A stretch of DNA of 34,850 nucleotides from Bacillota bacterium (lineage in GTDB: Bacteria; Bacillota; Clostridia; Clostridiales; Clostridiaceae): positions 1 to 34,850 of the forward strand of contig JAJXWJ010000034.1 of the NCBI GenBank assembly GCA_021781655.1, written 5' to 3'. Shown piece by piece: positions 1 to 9,049 of this stretch. A model generated the notes under the pieces. The model did no database searches. It was not told where the DNA came from and saw only the letters and a list, made by a program, of their open reading frames with translations. Made by a program: the position numbers and the translations under genes. The number at the start of each line of letters is the position of its first letter. Position 1 is the first letter of the stretch.

Positions 1-1
1 A

Positions 2-46
2 ATAGAAGCTGTAAAAAATAAGCTGAAGAATAAAAAGGAAGGTTAA
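2..46 (+). CDS. C-terminal fragment of gene upstream of fliP (probably fliO)
   Basis: An open frame enters from the left edge and stops with TAA at 44-46; the visible end reads IEAVKNKLKNKKEG. The lysine-rich tail and the position directly before fliP fit a FliO/FliZ-type flagellar export accessory protein, which commonly precedes fliP. The fragment is too short to identify by sequence, so the name rests on context only. Its last codons contain the AAGGAAGG ribosome-binding site used by fliP, so the two genes are closely coupled. Confidence 0.5.
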   Translation: MEAVKNKLKNKKEG

Positions 47-47
47 T

Positions 48-812
48 ATGAAAAAAAAGTCCTTTATTATAGCTGCTTTAGTATTAATGTGTGTTTTAAT
101 GGTTGGAACAAAAGCATATGCAGATACGACTACTTTTTCGGTACCGAAGGTAAATTTATCTGTTGATAATTCGACTAGTCCTACAGATTATGTAGATAAT
201 ATAAAAATTCTTATATTATTGACAGTATTAACATTGTTACCATCAATAATTATAATGACTACTTGTTTTACAAGAATAATTGTAGTATTTGGATTTTTAA
301 AAAGTGCCTTAGGCACTCAAAATGCACCACCTAGTCAAGTTTTAGTAGGTCTTGCTTTGTTCCTAACATTTTTTATAATGATGCCAACATACACTCAAAT
401 AAACAATACTGCGGTGCAGCCATATATTAATAATCAAATTTCTCAAACGCAAGCTATTACTACTGGCGAAAAACCATTAAAAACATTTATGCTTAAACAA
501 ACATACCAAAAAGATTTGCAGCTTTTTTTAGAAGAAGCTAAAATTACAAAAAAGATTCCAAATGATCAAATACCAATGCATGTTATAGTACCAGCATTTA
601 TTATAAGCGAGTTAAAGACTGCATTTATAATGGGATTTTTGCTTTATGTTCCATTTATGATTATAGACTTTGTCGTTGCAAGCGTTCTTATGTCTATGGG
701 AATGTTTATGGTACCTCCAGCTATGATTTCCTTGCCATTTAAACTGCTTTTATTTGTAATGGTAGATGGATGGTATCTAATAGTTAAATCTTTAATAATA
801 AGTTTTTCGTGA
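48..812 (+). CDS. fliP: Flagellar type III export gate protein FliP
   Basis: FliP forms, with FliQ and FliR, the export-gate core of the flagellar type III secretion apparatus in the inner membrane. The 254-residue product begins with a cleavable-looking signal peptide (MKKK, hydrophobic core, AYA at 23-25 before D26), as known FliP proteins do. It then has two hydrophobic helices around residues 50-120, a polar periplasmic loop of about 80 residues, and two C-terminal membrane segments. The stretch containing FTRIIVVFGFLKSALGTQNAPP is characteristic of the family, as is the MGMFMVPPAMISLPFKLLLF region near the end. It is followed after 14 bases by fliQ. Confidence 0.97.
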   Translation: MKKKSFIIAALVLMCVLMVGTKAYADTTTFSVPKVNLSVDNSTSPTDYVDNIKILILLTVLTLLPSIIIMTTCFTRIIVVFGFLKSALGTQNAPPSQVLVGLALFLTFFIMMPTYTQINNTAVQPYINNQISQTQAITTGEKPLKTFMLKQTYQKDLQLFLEEAKITKKIPNDQIPMHVIVPAFIISELKTAFIMGFLLYVPFMIIDFVVASVLMSMGMFMVPPAMISLPFKLLLFVMVDGWYLIVKSLIISFS

Positions 813-826
813 GGTGGTAAAATATC

Positions 827-1096
827 ATGACTGAAAATATGGTTTTAAGTGTTTTAAAAGATGGAATTACAACAGGTTTATTAGTAGCAGCACCATTTTT
901 AATAGTTTCGGTAATCGTAGGCCTTATAATAAGTATTTTTCAAGCTACAACGCAAATCCAAGAACAGACTTTAACCTTTGTTCCTAAACTACTAGCAATT
1001 GCTGTTGTAGGTTTGATTCTTAGTACTTGGGTACTTCATATGATGACTGGATTAACAGAAAGAATGTTTGCTATGATTGCGAATATAACAAAATAG
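827..1096 (+). CDS. fliQ: Flagellar export gate protein FliQ
   Basis: FliQ is a small export-gate subunit that packs around the FliP-FliR core. The product is 89 residues, the usual family size, with two hydrophobic hairpin helices (about 15-40 and 50-75). The segment SIFQATTQIQEQTLTFVPKL is a near-consensus FliQ signature. A GAGGTGG ribosome-binding site precedes the ATG, and fliR-flhB starts nine bases after the stop, so it is co-translated with its gate partners. Confidence 0.97.
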   Translation: MTENMVLSVLKDGITTGLLVAAPFLIVSVIVGLIISIFQATTQIQEQTLTFVPKLLAIAVVGLILSTWVLHMMTGLTERMFAMIANITK

Positions 1097-1105
1097 GGTG
1101 ATTTA

Positions 1106-2941
1106 ATGTTAGATGTAGCATATTTCTCGGCTTTATTTCTTGTGTTTTTAAGGGTAATTACCTTTTTTGTTGCACTAAGTGTATTATTTCCACAAGGACT
1201 GCCAAATTCAATAAAAGTTTTCTTTTCGTTGATTTTAGCATTTTTTATTATGAGTACAATTAATTATTCTAATTTGAACTTCAATAACAATATTTTAATA
1301 TATGCTGAGTATTGTGCATGTGAAATTATAACAGGTTTAATTTTGGGATATTTGACTAATTTGGTATTTTTATGTAGTGAAGTGGCTGGTAATTTGTTAG
1401 ATTTGCAAATTGGTCTTTCAATGATGACTATGTTTGACCCAGCAACACAGTCAAATTCTTCGTTAATACAAAGATTACTTAATTTTTTGACAATAATAAT
1501 ATTTTTAATAATAAATGGTCACTTGATTTTAATAAAAGCACTTACAGATAGTTTTTCTACTGTCCATTTAGGACAATTTGTATTTGTGCAAGGTTCTGCA
1601 ATGCTTGCACTAAATGCATTTATACAATTTTTTATTATTGGTGTTAGAATAGCACTTCCAATTGTTTTAGTTTTAATGATGACAGATATAGTTCTTGGCT
1701 TAGTTTCAAGAACAGTTCCTCAATTAAATGTTATGATATTAGGACTTCCTTTAAAAATACTTCTTGGCTTTACAATATTTATGATGCTATTGACATCTAT
1801 CGCTAATTCTATTATTGACAATTTTAACTTAATTCCACAACTGTGGAGTGGGTTTTATCATACATTACCATTACCTTTATTGTTTGTCTTTGCTTCTGAG
1901 GAAAAGACTGAGGAAGCAACACCCAAGAAAAAAGGTGAAGCAAAGAAAAAAGGACAGACAGCTAGAAGTAAGGATATAGGACTTGCTTTGTCGCTTATGG
2001 TTGTGACTTTGGTTTTTGCTATATTTGGAGATTATTGTCTAAGTGTCTTGGAAAATATGTTCAATATTTTTTTTAGCGGTTATATGAATAAAACTTTAAC
2101 TGAAGGAGATATTCAAAATATTTTAATTTTTGCTATAAAAAATATAGGCATTATTGTTTTAATTATAGCGGTTCCAGTTATGGTAGTAGGTATAGCAGGT
2201 AGTATATTTCAAACAGGCTTTATTTTTAGCACTGAGGGTTTGAAGCCGGATTTTGGGAAACTAAATCCTATAAATGGTTTTAAAAAAATGTTTTCCTCCA
2301 GAACTTTAGTGGAACTATTAAAAAGCCTCGTTCTAGTTACTATTATCGGATATATAGGCTATAACTTTATAATGTCTAACCTCGGAAATATTTTGCAAAT
2401 GAACACTTTGAATTTTAGTTATATTCCTTCATCCTTTAAAGGTCTTTTAGTCTCAATATTTTTTCAAATTTGTATAGCACTAATAGTAATTTCTATTGTA
2501 GATTACCTTTATCAAAGATTTATGTTTAATAAAGATTTAAAAATGACTAAACAGGAAGTTAAAGAAGAATATAAACAGGATGAAGGAGACCCTACTATTA
2601 AGTCTAAAAGAAGAAGACAAATGAAAGAAATGTCAGCTAGAAGAATGATGGCTAGTGTTCCAACTGCTACCGTAGTTGTTGCAAATCCTACCCATTTTGC
2701 AGTTGCTTTATCATATGTGGAAGGAAAAAGTTCAGCTCCTATTGTTGTAGCAAAGGGAGCAGATAGGATAGCTTTAAAAATAAAAGAAGTAGCAAAAGAA
2801 AATGATGTGCCGGTTATTGAAAATAAAAGTCTTGCAAGATTACTATATGCAGAAGTAGAAATCGATAAGGAAATACCAATGGATATGTATCAAGCTGTTG
2901 CAGAAATACTGGCTATTGTTTATAAAATGAAAAAGAGATAA
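1106..2941 (+). CDS. fliR/flhB: Bifunctional FliR-FlhB flagellar export protein
   Basis: One 611-residue reading frame joins two export-gate proteins. Residues 1 to about 255 are FliR-like, with six predicted membrane helices and the conserved LDLQIGLSMMTMFDPATQ segment. From about residue 263 (SEEKTEEATPKKK, the usual FlhB N-terminus) it continues as full-length FlhB with four membrane helices and a cytoplasmic domain. The FlhB autocleavage motif NPTH is present at N527-H530, with cleavage expected between N527 and P528; this step switches substrate specificity from rod/hook to filament. No stop or frameshift lies at the junction. FliR-FlhB fusions are known in clostridia, and fixed stoichiometry fits the one FlhB per gate seen in structures. 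Confidence 0.96.
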   Translation: MLDVAYFSALFLVFLRVITFFVALSVLFPQGLPNSIKVFFSLILAFFIMSTINYSNLNFNNNILIYAEYCACEIITGLILGYLTNLVFLCSEVAGNLLDLQIGLSMMTMFDPATQSNSSLIQRLLNFLTIIIFLIINGHLILIKALTDSFSTVHLGQFVFVQGSAMLALNAFIQFFIIGVRIALPIVLVLMMTDIVLGLVSRTVPQLNVMILGLPLKILLGFTIFMMLLTSIANSIIDNFNLIPQLWSGFYHTLPLPLLFVFASEEKTEEATPKKKGEAKKKGQTARSKDIGLALSLMVVTLVFAIFGDYCLSVLENMFNIFFSGYMNKTLTEGDIQNILIFAIKNIGIIVLIIAVPVMVVGIAGSIFQTGFIFSTEGLKPDFGKLNPINGFKKMFSSRTLVELLKSLVLVTIIGYIGYNFIMSNLGNILQMNTLNFSYIPSSFKGLLVSIFFQICIALIVISIVDYLYQRFMFNKDLKMTKQEVKEEYKQDEGDPTIKSKRRRQMKEMSARRMMASVPTATVVVANPTHFAVALSYVEGKSSAPIVVAKGADRIALKIKEVAKENDVPVIENKSLARLLYAEVEIDKEIPMDMYQAVAEILAIVYKMKKR

Positions 2942-2952
2942 GGGTGAAATGA

Positions 2953-5031
2953 ATGGATAAGGATAAGAAAGGATTTTTTGATATAAAAAATAATTTAAAT
3001 ATCATAATTGCGTTTGTTGTCATGGGAATTGTACTTATGATAATTATTCCACTGCCAACAGAGCTTTTAGATGTTTTAATTGTAACAAATATGACCATTG
3101 CAATGATAATTTTGCTTCTTTCCTTATTTATAAGAGAAGCACTTGAATTGTCTACTTTTCCTACACTTCTTCTAATCACTACCCTTTATAGGCTTGGACT
3201 TAACATTTCCTCTACAAGATTAATTTTAAGTCAGGCAAATGCAGGAGCAGTTATTAATGCATTTGGAAGCTTTGTTGTTGGTGGTAATTACGTAGTAGGA
3301 ATAATGATATTCTTAATCATAATAGTTGTTCAATTTATAGTAATTACAAATGGTGCAGGTAGAGTTGCAGAAGTTGCAGCTAGATTCACTCTCGATGCTA
3401 TGCCTGGAAAGCAAATGAGTATCGATGCAGACCTTAACGCTGGTCTTATAGATGATAATGAAGCTAAAATAAGGAGAAAAAAAATCCAACAAGAAGCAGA
3501 CTTTTACGGAGCTATGGATGGTGCATCTAAATTCGTAAAAGGTGATGCTATTATTAGTATATTGATCGTTGTAATGAATATTATAGCTGGAATAATTATT
3601 GGTGCAGTTCAGCTTAATATGTCTATATCCGATGCAGCCCAGACTTATGTGAAATTAACTATTGGCGATGGTCTTGTAAGCCAAATACCTGCAATTTTAA
3701 TTTCAATTGCAACAGGTATAGTTGTAACAAGATCAGGAACAGGTAGCGATGATGACTTCGGCTCTTTATTAATTAGGCAGCTTACCAGTTTCCCAAAGGT
3801 TTTGGGAATAACTTCTGCTATTTTATTTATTTTATGTCTAATTCCTGGACTTCCTAATTTGGCGTTTTTTGCTCTATCTGCTGCTTGTGCTATCTTTGCA
3901 TTTCTTATATATAGAGAAGATAAGAATCAAAAGCTTCTAAGTGCGGAAAACATTGAAAATGAAGCTGCTGAAATTGAAAGAAGAGAGCCAGAGAATGTAA
4001 TGAATTTAATATCTGTTGAACCTATGGAAATAGAAATTGGATATGGATTGATTCCACTTGCAGACGAGAGTTCAGGTGGGGACCTGCTTCAAAGAATTGC
4101 CTCGGTAAGAAGGCAGTGTGCCATTGAAATGGGAATTGTTGTTCAGCCAATAAGAATAAGAGATAATTTGCAATTGAAAACAAATGAATATGTAGTAAAG
4201 ATTAGAGGAACAATTATAGCAAGAGGTGAACTTATGCCTAGCATGCTATTATGCATGGATCCAAACGGTGAAAACAGCGACATTCCTGGAATTAGAACTA
4301 TTGAACCTACCTTTGGGCTACCATCTATATGGATTAATATGGACCAAAGGGAAGATGCAGAAATAAATGGACTCACTGTAGTTGATCCAACAACAGTTAT
4401 GGTTACACATCTAACTGAAACTATAAAAAATCATTCTTTTGAATTGATAGGCAGACAGGAAGTTAAAGCAATTGTAGATTCTATGAAAGAAAAATATAAT
4501 GCTGTTGTTGAAGAGCTTATTCCTGATTTAATGACACTTGGAGAAGTCCAAAAGGTATTGCAAAGCTTATTGAAGGAAAAGGTACCAATTAAAGATATGG
4601 TTACAATATTTGAGAGCTTGGCGGACAATTCTAGAAACACAAAAGATATTGAGTTATTAACAGAATATGTAAGGATTTCACTAGGAAGAACAATTTGTAA
4701 TCCATTATTAGATGATAATAATGCTATAGTAGTGGCAACATTAGCTCCAGATATAGAGAAGGTTATTTCAAACAATATTCAAAAATCTATCCAAGGCTCT
4801 TTCCCAGCAGTTGACCCAAATACAACATCTAAAATTTTAGAATCTATAAAAAATGTTTTAGATACAGTGTATTTTCCAGAAAATCAACCAGCTCTTTTGG
4901 TAGCACCTAAAATAAGGCCTGCAGTTAGAAAATTAGTAGAAATGGTTTTCCCGCATATAACTGTTTTGTCGCTGAATGAAGTTCCAAATGAGGTTCAGAT
5001 TAAAACAGAAGGGGTAGTGAAATTTGAATGA
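2953..5031 (+). CDS. flhA: Flagellar export protein FlhA
   Basis: FlhA is the large gate protein whose cytoplasmic ring docks chaperone-substrate complexes and couples export to proton flow. At 692 residues it has the normal length. The N-terminal half carries about eight membrane helices, with the FHIPEP-family signature (GRVAEVAARFTLDAMPGKQM) around residues 136-155. The C-terminal half, from about residue 340, is the soluble export domain. The start is the ATG at 2953; an in-frame alternative upstream is not available because ATG 2949 meets a stop after three codons. The stop overlaps the flhF start by four bases (ATGA), indicating translational coupling. Confidence 0.97.
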   Translation: MDKDKKGFFDIKNNLNIIIAFVVMGIVLMIIIPLPTELLDVLIVTNMTIAMIILLLSLFIREALELSTFPTLLLITTLYRLGLNISSTRLILSQANAGAVINAFGSFVVGGNYVVGIMIFLIIIVVQFIVITNGAGRVAEVAARFTLDAMPGKQMSIDADLNAGLIDDNEAKIRRKKIQQEADFYGAMDGASKFVKGDAIISILIVVMNIIAGIIIGAVQLNMSISDAAQTYVKLTIGDGLVSQIPAILISIATGIVVTRSGTGSDDDFGSLLIRQLTSFPKVLGITSAILFILCLIPGLPNLAFFALSAACAIFAFLIYREDKNQKLLSAENIENEAAEIERREPENVMNLISVEPMEIEIGYGLIPLADESSGGDLLQRIASVRRQCAIEMGIVVQPIRIRDNLQLKTNEYVVKIRGTIIARGELMPSMLLCMDPNGENSDIPGIRTIEPTFGLPSIWINMDQREDAEINGLTVVDPTTVMVTHLTETIKNHSFELIGRQEVKAIVDSMKEKYNAVVEELIPDLMTLGEVQKVLQSLLKEKVPIKDMVTIFESLADNSRNTKDIELLTEYVRISLGRTICNPLLDDNNAIVVATLAPDIEKVISNNIQKSIQGSFPAVDPNTTSKILESIKNVLDTVYFPENQPALLVAPKIRPAVRKLVEMVFPHITVLSLNEVPNEVQIKTEGVVKFE

Positions 5032-6317
5032 TAATAAAGAAATATATTGTGAATAGCATGAATGAAGCGATGACTAGAATTAGATACGAGCTTGGCAATG
5101 ATGCTGTAATAGTTAGTCAGAGAAGGATTAGAAGAAAAGGCATTGGTGGTTTTTTTTCTAAAAAGGTAATTGAGGTTACAGCAGCGGTAGATAACAATTC
5201 TGGTAAAAAAAGAATGAATGCCAGAGAAGATGACGTAAAAGAAAGCATAGAAGTATTAAAAAAAGTGATGAATTATCCTAATGAAAAGGTTGAAAATGAA
5301 AATAATATTTATTCTAAGAGCGGAAGATTAACATCAGTTACTAACACAGTGAAATCAAATGAGGACAATCAAAGGGATGTTTGGCAGGTTAGCCCAAATA
5401 ATATGAAGCCAATGGAAAGACAAGTTCAAAATTTCCACTATGATAAAGATATTAAGCAAGCAAATAGAGCTTCTTTTGATGGTGGAAAGCTTGCAGAAGA
5501 AATGGCAGAGATGAAAGCGATGCTAAATAAACTTGTTAAAAGTAGTAACTTTGAAGCTGCTGAGGATAAAACTTTAATAAAAGAACTTCAAAAATATGAT
5601 TTAAACGATGATGTTATATTGAAAATCGAAAATTACTTAAGCAAAGATAGCACAAATTTGACTGGAAATGAAAAGGTTAGAAATGCATTAATGAATATGT
5701 TTGAAATCTCAAAAAATAAAAATGAAGGGGTAATAGTATTAGTTGGACCTACAGGAGTTGGTAAAACTACAACTATAGCTAAACTAGCTGGTAAACTTTC
5801 ATTAATTGAGAAGAAAAAAGTAGGTTTAATAACCGTTGACACATATAGAATTGGTGCTGTAGAGCAATTGAAAACTTATGCTGATATTATGAATATACCT
5901 TTTAAAGTAGTATTTTCAATAAAAGAGATGGAACCAGCTCTTTCAAGTATGCAGGATTGTGATGTAGTGCTAGTGGACACTACAGGAAGAAGTAGCAAAA
6001 ACACTATGCAAATATCAGAGCTAAGAGCTTTTATAAATAAAATGAATGCTAAAAATGTACATTTGGTTTTAAGTGCTACCACTAAAAATAGAGATATTAA
6101 TTCTATAGTTGAGGGATTTAAAATTTTAGATTATAATAAAGTTATAATAACGAAATTAGACGAAACAACAACTTATGGCTCGATTATTAATATTTTAAAT
6201 AAGGCAGAAAAACCGCTTAGTTATGTAACTACAGGTCAAAATGTGCCGGATGATATTAAGGAGCTTACGAAAGAGGACATATTAAATCTAATTTTAGGAG
6301 ATGAAACTGTATGTTAG
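5028..6317 (+). CDS. flhF: SRP-type GTPase FlhF, flagellar placement
   Basis: FlhF is a signal-recognition-particle-type GTPase that helps decide where flagella are built. The 429-residue protein has a basic N-terminal B domain with a poorly conserved linker up to about residue 170, an N domain, and the NG GTPase core. The P-loop GPTGVGKTTT lies at 240-249, followed by DTYRIGAVEQLKTYA and DTTGRS, the typical SRP-GTPase switch motifs, and TKLDE for guanine recognition. It overlaps flhA by four bases and flhG by seven. FlhG is its known regulator, so the tight coupling fits joint function. Confidence 0.96.
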   Translation: MIIKKYIVNSMNEAMTRIRYELGNDAVIVSQRRIRRKGIGGFFSKKVIEVTAAVDNNSGKKRMNAREDDVKESIEVLKKVMNYPNEKVENENNIYSKSGRLTSVTNTVKSNEDNQRDVWQVSPNNMKPMERQVQNFHYDKDIKQANRASFDGGKLAEEMAEMKAMLNKLVKSSNFEAAEDKTLIKELQKYDLNDDVILKIENYLSKDSTNLTGNEKVRNALMNMFEISKNKNEGVIVLVGPTGVGKTTTIAKLAGKLSLIEKKKVGLITVDTYRIGAVEQLKTYADIMNIPFKVVFSIKEMEPALSSMQDCDVVLVDTTGRSSKNTMQISELRAFINKMNAKNVHLVLSATTKNRDINSIVEGFKILDYNKVIITKLDETTTYGSIINILNKAEKPLSYVTTGQNVPDDIKELTKEDILNLILGDETVC

Positions 6318-7171
6318 ATCAGGCACAGATTTTAAGGCAAATGGCAAATGGTAAGCAAGAAAATTTAAGACAAGATACAAAAATAATTACAGTTGCATCA
6401 GGAAAAGGTGGCGTTGGTAAAAGCAATATTGTTGTTAATGTTGCTATAGCACTACAAAAGATGGGTAAAAAGGTTTTGATTTTTGATGCTGATGTAGGTA
6501 TGGGAAATGATGATGTCTTGATGGGATTTTTGCCCAAATATAATGTTTTTGATATTATTTTTAATAATATGGAAATAGATGATGTGGTTATAACAGGTCC
6601 ATATGGAGTCAAGCTTCTTCCAGGTGGCTCTGGAATAAATAGAGTTTATGAAATAACAGAATACCAAAGAAATAAATTTTTAGAAAAACTCACCAGCTTA
6701 AAGGATTTAGATTATATTTTTATGGATACAGGTGCAGGAATTAGTAAAAGGGTACTTGAATATGTATCTTGTTCAGATGATTTGATTGTTATTACTACAC
6801 CAGAACCTACAGCACTTATGGATGCCTACAGCCTCTTAAAATCTGTAGTGAATTTTAAAATAAAAGACAATGCTAAAGTTATAATTAACAGAACTGTTGA
6901 GATGAAAGAAGGAAAAGATACTTTCGATAAATTTAGACATGCAGTTCAAAATTTTTTAAAAATTGATATAGAATACTTAGGCAATATTAGTGAAGATAAA
7001 AAATTAATGCAAGCAGTAAGATTACAACAGCCAGTGATTATTTCAAATCCAACTTGTGATTGTGCAAAAGATATTCAGGTTATTGCAAACAAAATAATCG
7101 GAAATTCAACTGTTAACAACAATCTTGGAGTACAAGGCTTATTCAAAAAATTGATGAATATATTTTCCTAA
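6311..7171 (+). CDS. flhG: MinD-like ATPase FlhG, flagellar number control
   Basis: FlhG (also FleN, YlxH) is a MinD/ParA-family ATPase that stimulates FlhF GTPase activity and limits flagellar number. The 286-residue product opens with DQAQILR (D3-R9), matching the DQAxxLR activator helix known to contact FlhF. A deviant Walker A follows, GKGGVGKS at 31-38 with the signature lysine K32. The DADVGMGN and DTGAGIS segments are the switch and Walker B regions. The C-terminal region around residues 270-285 (VQGLFKKLMNIFS) is a plausible amphipathic membrane-targeting helix. The ATG lies inside the last codons of flhF. Confidence 0.95.
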   Translation: MLDQAQILRQMANGKQENLRQDTKIITVASGKGGVGKSNIVVNVAIALQKMGKKVLIFDADVGMGNDDVLMGFLPKYNVFDIIFNNMEIDDVVITGPYGVKLLPGGSGINRVYEITEYQRNKFLEKLTSLKDLDYIFMDTGAGISKRVLEYVSCSDDLIVITTPEPTALMDAYSLLKSVVNFKIKDNAKVIINRTVEMKEGKDTFDKFRHAVQNFLKIDIEYLGNISEDKKLMQAVRLQQPVIISNPTCDCAKDIQVIANKIIGNSTVNNNLGVQGLFKKLMNIFS

Positions 7172-7183
7172 GGAGTCGAAGCT

Positions 7184-7837
7184 ATGAATAACCAACCAAA
7201 AGTAAATATGAAATGCGAAGTAATTTATGAAGGAAAGACATATAAAAGTATAGTTCAAGACGTTACTGAAGAATATGTAGGCATTGCCATACCTATTCGA
7301 AAGGGTAGTTATTTAAATCCACAAAGGAACGAACCATTAGAAGTAATATACTATGATGGAGAAAAAAATGTATTGAAGTTTATTTCAAAGGTTATAGGTA
7401 GAAAAAACGATGGTATTACTATGCTGCTGCTTTCACTACCAACAACGATTAATAAGGTTCAAAGAAGAGAATTTTTTAGAATTGAGCTTGTGGAAAATGT
7501 AAAATACAAAATAATAGAAAAAAATATTTCTGATGAACAATTCGAAGAAATAATAAATAATTCAGATAGTTTTGATAGTGCCGTTTTATTAGATTTAAGT
7601 GGCGGTGGACTTAAAATTAGGACAAAGTCTGAAATAAAAGAAGGGGATACTGTTATTATTCAAATGCCTCTTATTAATGAAAAGATTTCTGTTATGTGTG
7701 AATGCGTAAGATCATTAAAGGATCTAGAATCAAAGTTTTATACTTGTGGGTTGACATTTACTCAATTAGAAAATGGAATTAGAGAAAAACTTATTTCTTA
7801 TGTATTTCAATTAATGCGTAAGTTAAAGCAAAAATAA
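7184..7837 (+). CDS. YcgR/PilZ-type c-di-GMP-binding flagellar brake protein
   Basis: This 217-residue protein has the two-domain plan of YcgR-like proteins: an N-terminal PilZN beta-barrel (about 1-90) and a C-terminal PilZ domain. Both parts of the c-di-GMP site are present: RxxxR within QRREFFR at 93-99 (R95 and R99) and DxSxxG in DLSGGG at 137-142. In characterised relatives, binding of c-di-GMP slows the flagellar motor or alters motility. The gene sits between flhG and the flagellar sigma factor with gaps of 12 and 13 bases, so its supply is tied to flagellar assembly. An exact name such as ycgR or dgrA cannot be chosen from sequence alone. Confidence 0.9.
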   Translation: MNNQPKVNMKCEVIYEGKTYKSIVQDVTEEYVGIAIPIRKGSYLNPQRNEPLEVIYYDGEKNVLKFISKVIGRKNDGITMLLLSLPTTINKVQRREFFRIELVENVKYKIIEKNISDEQFEEIINNSDSFDSAVLLDLSGGGLKIRTKSEIKEGDTVIIQMPLINEKISVMCECVRSLKDLESKFYTCGLTFTQLENGIREKLISYVFQLMRKLKQK

Positions 7838-7850
7838 TGGGGGGATAGTT

Positions 7851-8576
7851 ATGGCTGTAACGGGTGTAATCGATAGTAAAGAACAAATTGTTACTAAATA
7901 CATTCCACTTGTAAAGTACATTGCATCTAGAGTTATTATAGGTAAAAGCAAGCATATTGAATATGAAGATTTGGTAAGTTATGGAATGATAGGATTAATG
8001 GATGCACTTTCAAAATTTGATGAAAAAAGAGGAATGAAATTTTCAACTTATGCTTCAATTAGAATCAAAGGTGCTATGATTGATGAACTTAGAAAAAATA
8101 GCCCAATTTCAAAAGGTGCAATGGACAAGTTAAATAGATATAATCTTATCATAGAAACTCTTCAAAAAGAAAACATGAGAGAACCTACTATAGAGGAGAT
8201 TGCAAAGGCATTAAAAATTACTATACAAGAAGTAAGTGATATTGAAAGTTATATTAACTATATTTCGGTAGTATCTTTAGAAGATTTAATATCATCGGAT
8301 GATGATGAAATGCCAATAATTGGGACTATAGAAGATAAAAAGAGTCCAAGTCCTGAAAAAACTTTGGAAGATAAAGAGGAAATTGAATATTTAACTAAAT
8401 CTTTGGATACACTAAATGAAAAAGATAAAACAGTGTTATCATTATATTATTATGAAGGTTTAACTTTAAAACAAATTGGCAAGGTTTTAGAAGTTTCAGA
8501 ATCTAGGGTATGTCAGCTACATACTAGAGCCATTGTTCACCTTCGACAGGCACTAAAAAAGTTAAAATATTCATAG
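7851..8576 (+). CDS. fliA: Flagellar RNA polymerase sigma factor (sigma-28, FliA/SigD)
   Basis: A 241-residue group 3 sigma factor. Region 2 is visible in KYIPLVKYIASRV and in the YEDLVSYGMIGLMDALSKFD segment, followed by KFSTYASIRIKGAMIDELRK, typical of FliA/SigD/WhiG proteins. The C-terminal helix-turn-helix of region 4 lies in LTLKQIGKVLEVSESRVCQL. In related bacteria it directs late flagellar and chemotaxis genes and is held inactive by FlgM until the hook is complete. It is preceded by a run of six G's acting as ribosome-binding site. Its place in the operon that builds the export gate is the usual Firmicute arrangement. Confidence 0.95.
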   Translation: MAVTGVIDSKEQIVTKYIPLVKYIASRVIIGKSKHIEYEDLVSYGMIGLMDALSKFDEKRGMKFSTYASIRIKGAMIDELRKNSPISKGAMDKLNRYNLIIETLQKENMREPTIEEIAKALKITIQEVSDIESYINYISVVSLEDLISSDDDEMPIIGTIEDKKSPSPEKTLEDKEEIEYLTKSLDTLNEKDKTVLSLYYYEGLTLKQIGKVLEVSESRVCQLHTRAIVHLRQALKKLKYS

Positions 8577-8590
8577 GTTGGGGTGTTAAG

Positions 8591-9049
8591 ATGACAGCTT
8601 TAATTTTAATAATAGTAGGTGCCCTATTAATTTATTTTAATAGAAAAGAGTTTCCTAAAAAAGAAAATTTTTTAGAAACATTTAATAATGCTTCTAAAAA
8701 TATTACAGATAATGATTTAGATATGTTAAAGCTTAGAAAAGAGTTTGCTGAGACTATTGTTGAACTTCAACATGATATTGAGCAAATTAAAGATAAAATT
8801 TCAATTAATAATGTAGAAAATATTCCAGATGATATTTTGATTTTTGATGCCGAGGAAGTTAATATAAAAGAAGAACAAAAGGTCACGGTAGAAGATAATA
8901 ATAACGAAAATGAATTAGGCATAAATAATATTAAAATTGCAGAAGTTGATAGGCTTAAAAAAGAAGGCTTGTCTGTAGAACAAATCTGTGAAAAACTTGG
9001 AATTGGCAAGGGGGAGGTATTATTAATAGAAAAATTATATTTAGAATAA
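8591..9049 (+). CDS. DUF6115-like membrane-anchored protein of the flagellar operon
   Basis: A 152-residue protein of unknown function. It starts with one membrane segment (residues 2-15, TALILIIVGALLIYF), then has a polar, acidic, probably coiled-coil region from about 45 to 115, and ends with a helix-turn-helix-like block (EVDRLKKEGLSVEQICEKLG, about 120-140). This layout matches proteins labelled DUF6115 that recur next to fliA or flgF/flgG in clostridia. The linkage suggests a flagellum-related task. The final helix resembles a resolvase-type HTH but may serve protein binding, as the protein is membrane anchored. Its 3' end overlaps the next small gene. Confidence 0.8.
   Translation: MTALILIIVGALLIYFNRKEFPKKENFLETFNNASKNITDNDLDMLKLRKEFAETIVELQHDIEQIKDKISINNVENIPDDILIFDAEEVNIKEEQKVTVEDNNNENELGINNIKIAEVDRLKKEGLSVEQICEKLGIGKGEVLLIEKLYLE

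Noticed and set aside
2913-3179. 88-residue frame on the - strand across the flhB-flhA junction
   Set aside because: It is antisense to conserved FlhA coding sequence and has no plausible initiation signal.
9017-9049. Programmed -1 frameshift joining the DUF6115-like gene to the small membrane protein
   Set aside because: The small frame is -1 to the upstream gene, but no X-XXY-YYZ slippery heptamer in the correct phase or following stem-loop was seen. A separate start behind AAGGGGGAGG is simpler.
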